Below are positions 5,542 through 5,611 of a DNA stretch of 5,611 bases, piece after piece. Position numbers and translations under genes: made by a program. The number at the start of each line of letters is the position of its first letter. The stretch's first letter is position 1. Under the pieces are notes generated by a model. It did no database searches. It was given only the letters and a program-made list of their open reading frames with translations, and had not been told where the DNA came from. This DNA is from JAKAGZ01 sp964412105. Its GTDB lineage: Bacteria > Bacteroidota > Ignavibacteria > Ignavibacteriales > Ignavibacteriaceae. The stretch is from positions 1 to 5,611 of the forward strand of contig CAYPNM010000104.1 of the NCBI GenBank assembly GCA_964412105.1, in the 5' to 3' direction.

Positions 5542-5611
5542 TTACAACAAGCCTTTTCCCCCGCCTTAATATCTCATTTTGGCTCGTCTTTTATGTATAG
5601 TAAAAATCGCA

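Larger units (their letters stand above)
5103..5611. other. Region upstream of the CorC-like gene without a large ORF
   Basis: About 500 bp. The part next to the CorC-like gene (5103-5230) is very AT-rich and should contain its promoter, but I see no TAnnTTTG match and only weak -10-like TATATT sequences. The middle contains a small inverted repeat, GCTAT/ATAGC (5312-5316 and 5323-5327), and the minus-strand small ORF at 5333-5479. The tandem 11-bp array is at 5498-5541. Nothing recognisable lies between 5542 and the right edge. Confidence 0.5.

Overview
The window is a low-GC scaffold piece, very probably from the Bacteroidota/Ignavibacteriota side of the FCB group. The supporting evidence is a secreted C1B peptidase of the Bacteroidetes type, a tRNA with no encoded CCA, and two candidate promoters matching the Bacteroidetes TTTG / TAnnTTTG pattern. 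A run of exactly 100 N (3485-3584) marks a scaffold gap of unknown true size, so the left part (1-3484) and right part (3585-5611) may not be directly adjacent.

Left part. A nucleotide-sugar dehydrogenase closely resembling WbpA (UDP-N-acetyl-D-glucosamine 6-dehydrogenase) runs leftwards from 1313 and leaves the window only a few codons before its expected end. A 680-bp AT-rich intergenic region separates it from a divergent gene at 1994-3145, which encodes an exported papain-like C1B peptidase (bleomycin hydrolase / aminopeptidase C family) with an intact Gln-Cys-His-Asn active site. That gene converges with a tRNA-Thr(UGU) on the minus strand, and one symmetrical hairpin between them can terminate both transcripts. 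Upstream of the tRNA is its likely promoter, then the possible last 26 codons of a gene cut by the gap.

Right part. A CNNM-CBS-CBS-CorC_HlyC membrane protein (3765 to about 5102, minus strand) has complete cytosolic domains but a changed transmembrane ion-site motif. The last ~500 bp contain no large gene. They hold a 48-codon small ORF with a good ribosome binding site and, directly upstream of it, four tandem copies of an 11-bp unit, roughly one helical turn each.

The genes do not form one evident pathway. They look like envelope and housekeeping functions: sugar nucleotide for surface polysaccharide, an exported peptidase, a membrane transporter-like protein and a tRNA. I see no convincing new multi-gene system. 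The best leads are the 11-bp array with its small ORF, the altered CNNM motif, and the inverted repeats between the divergent genes.
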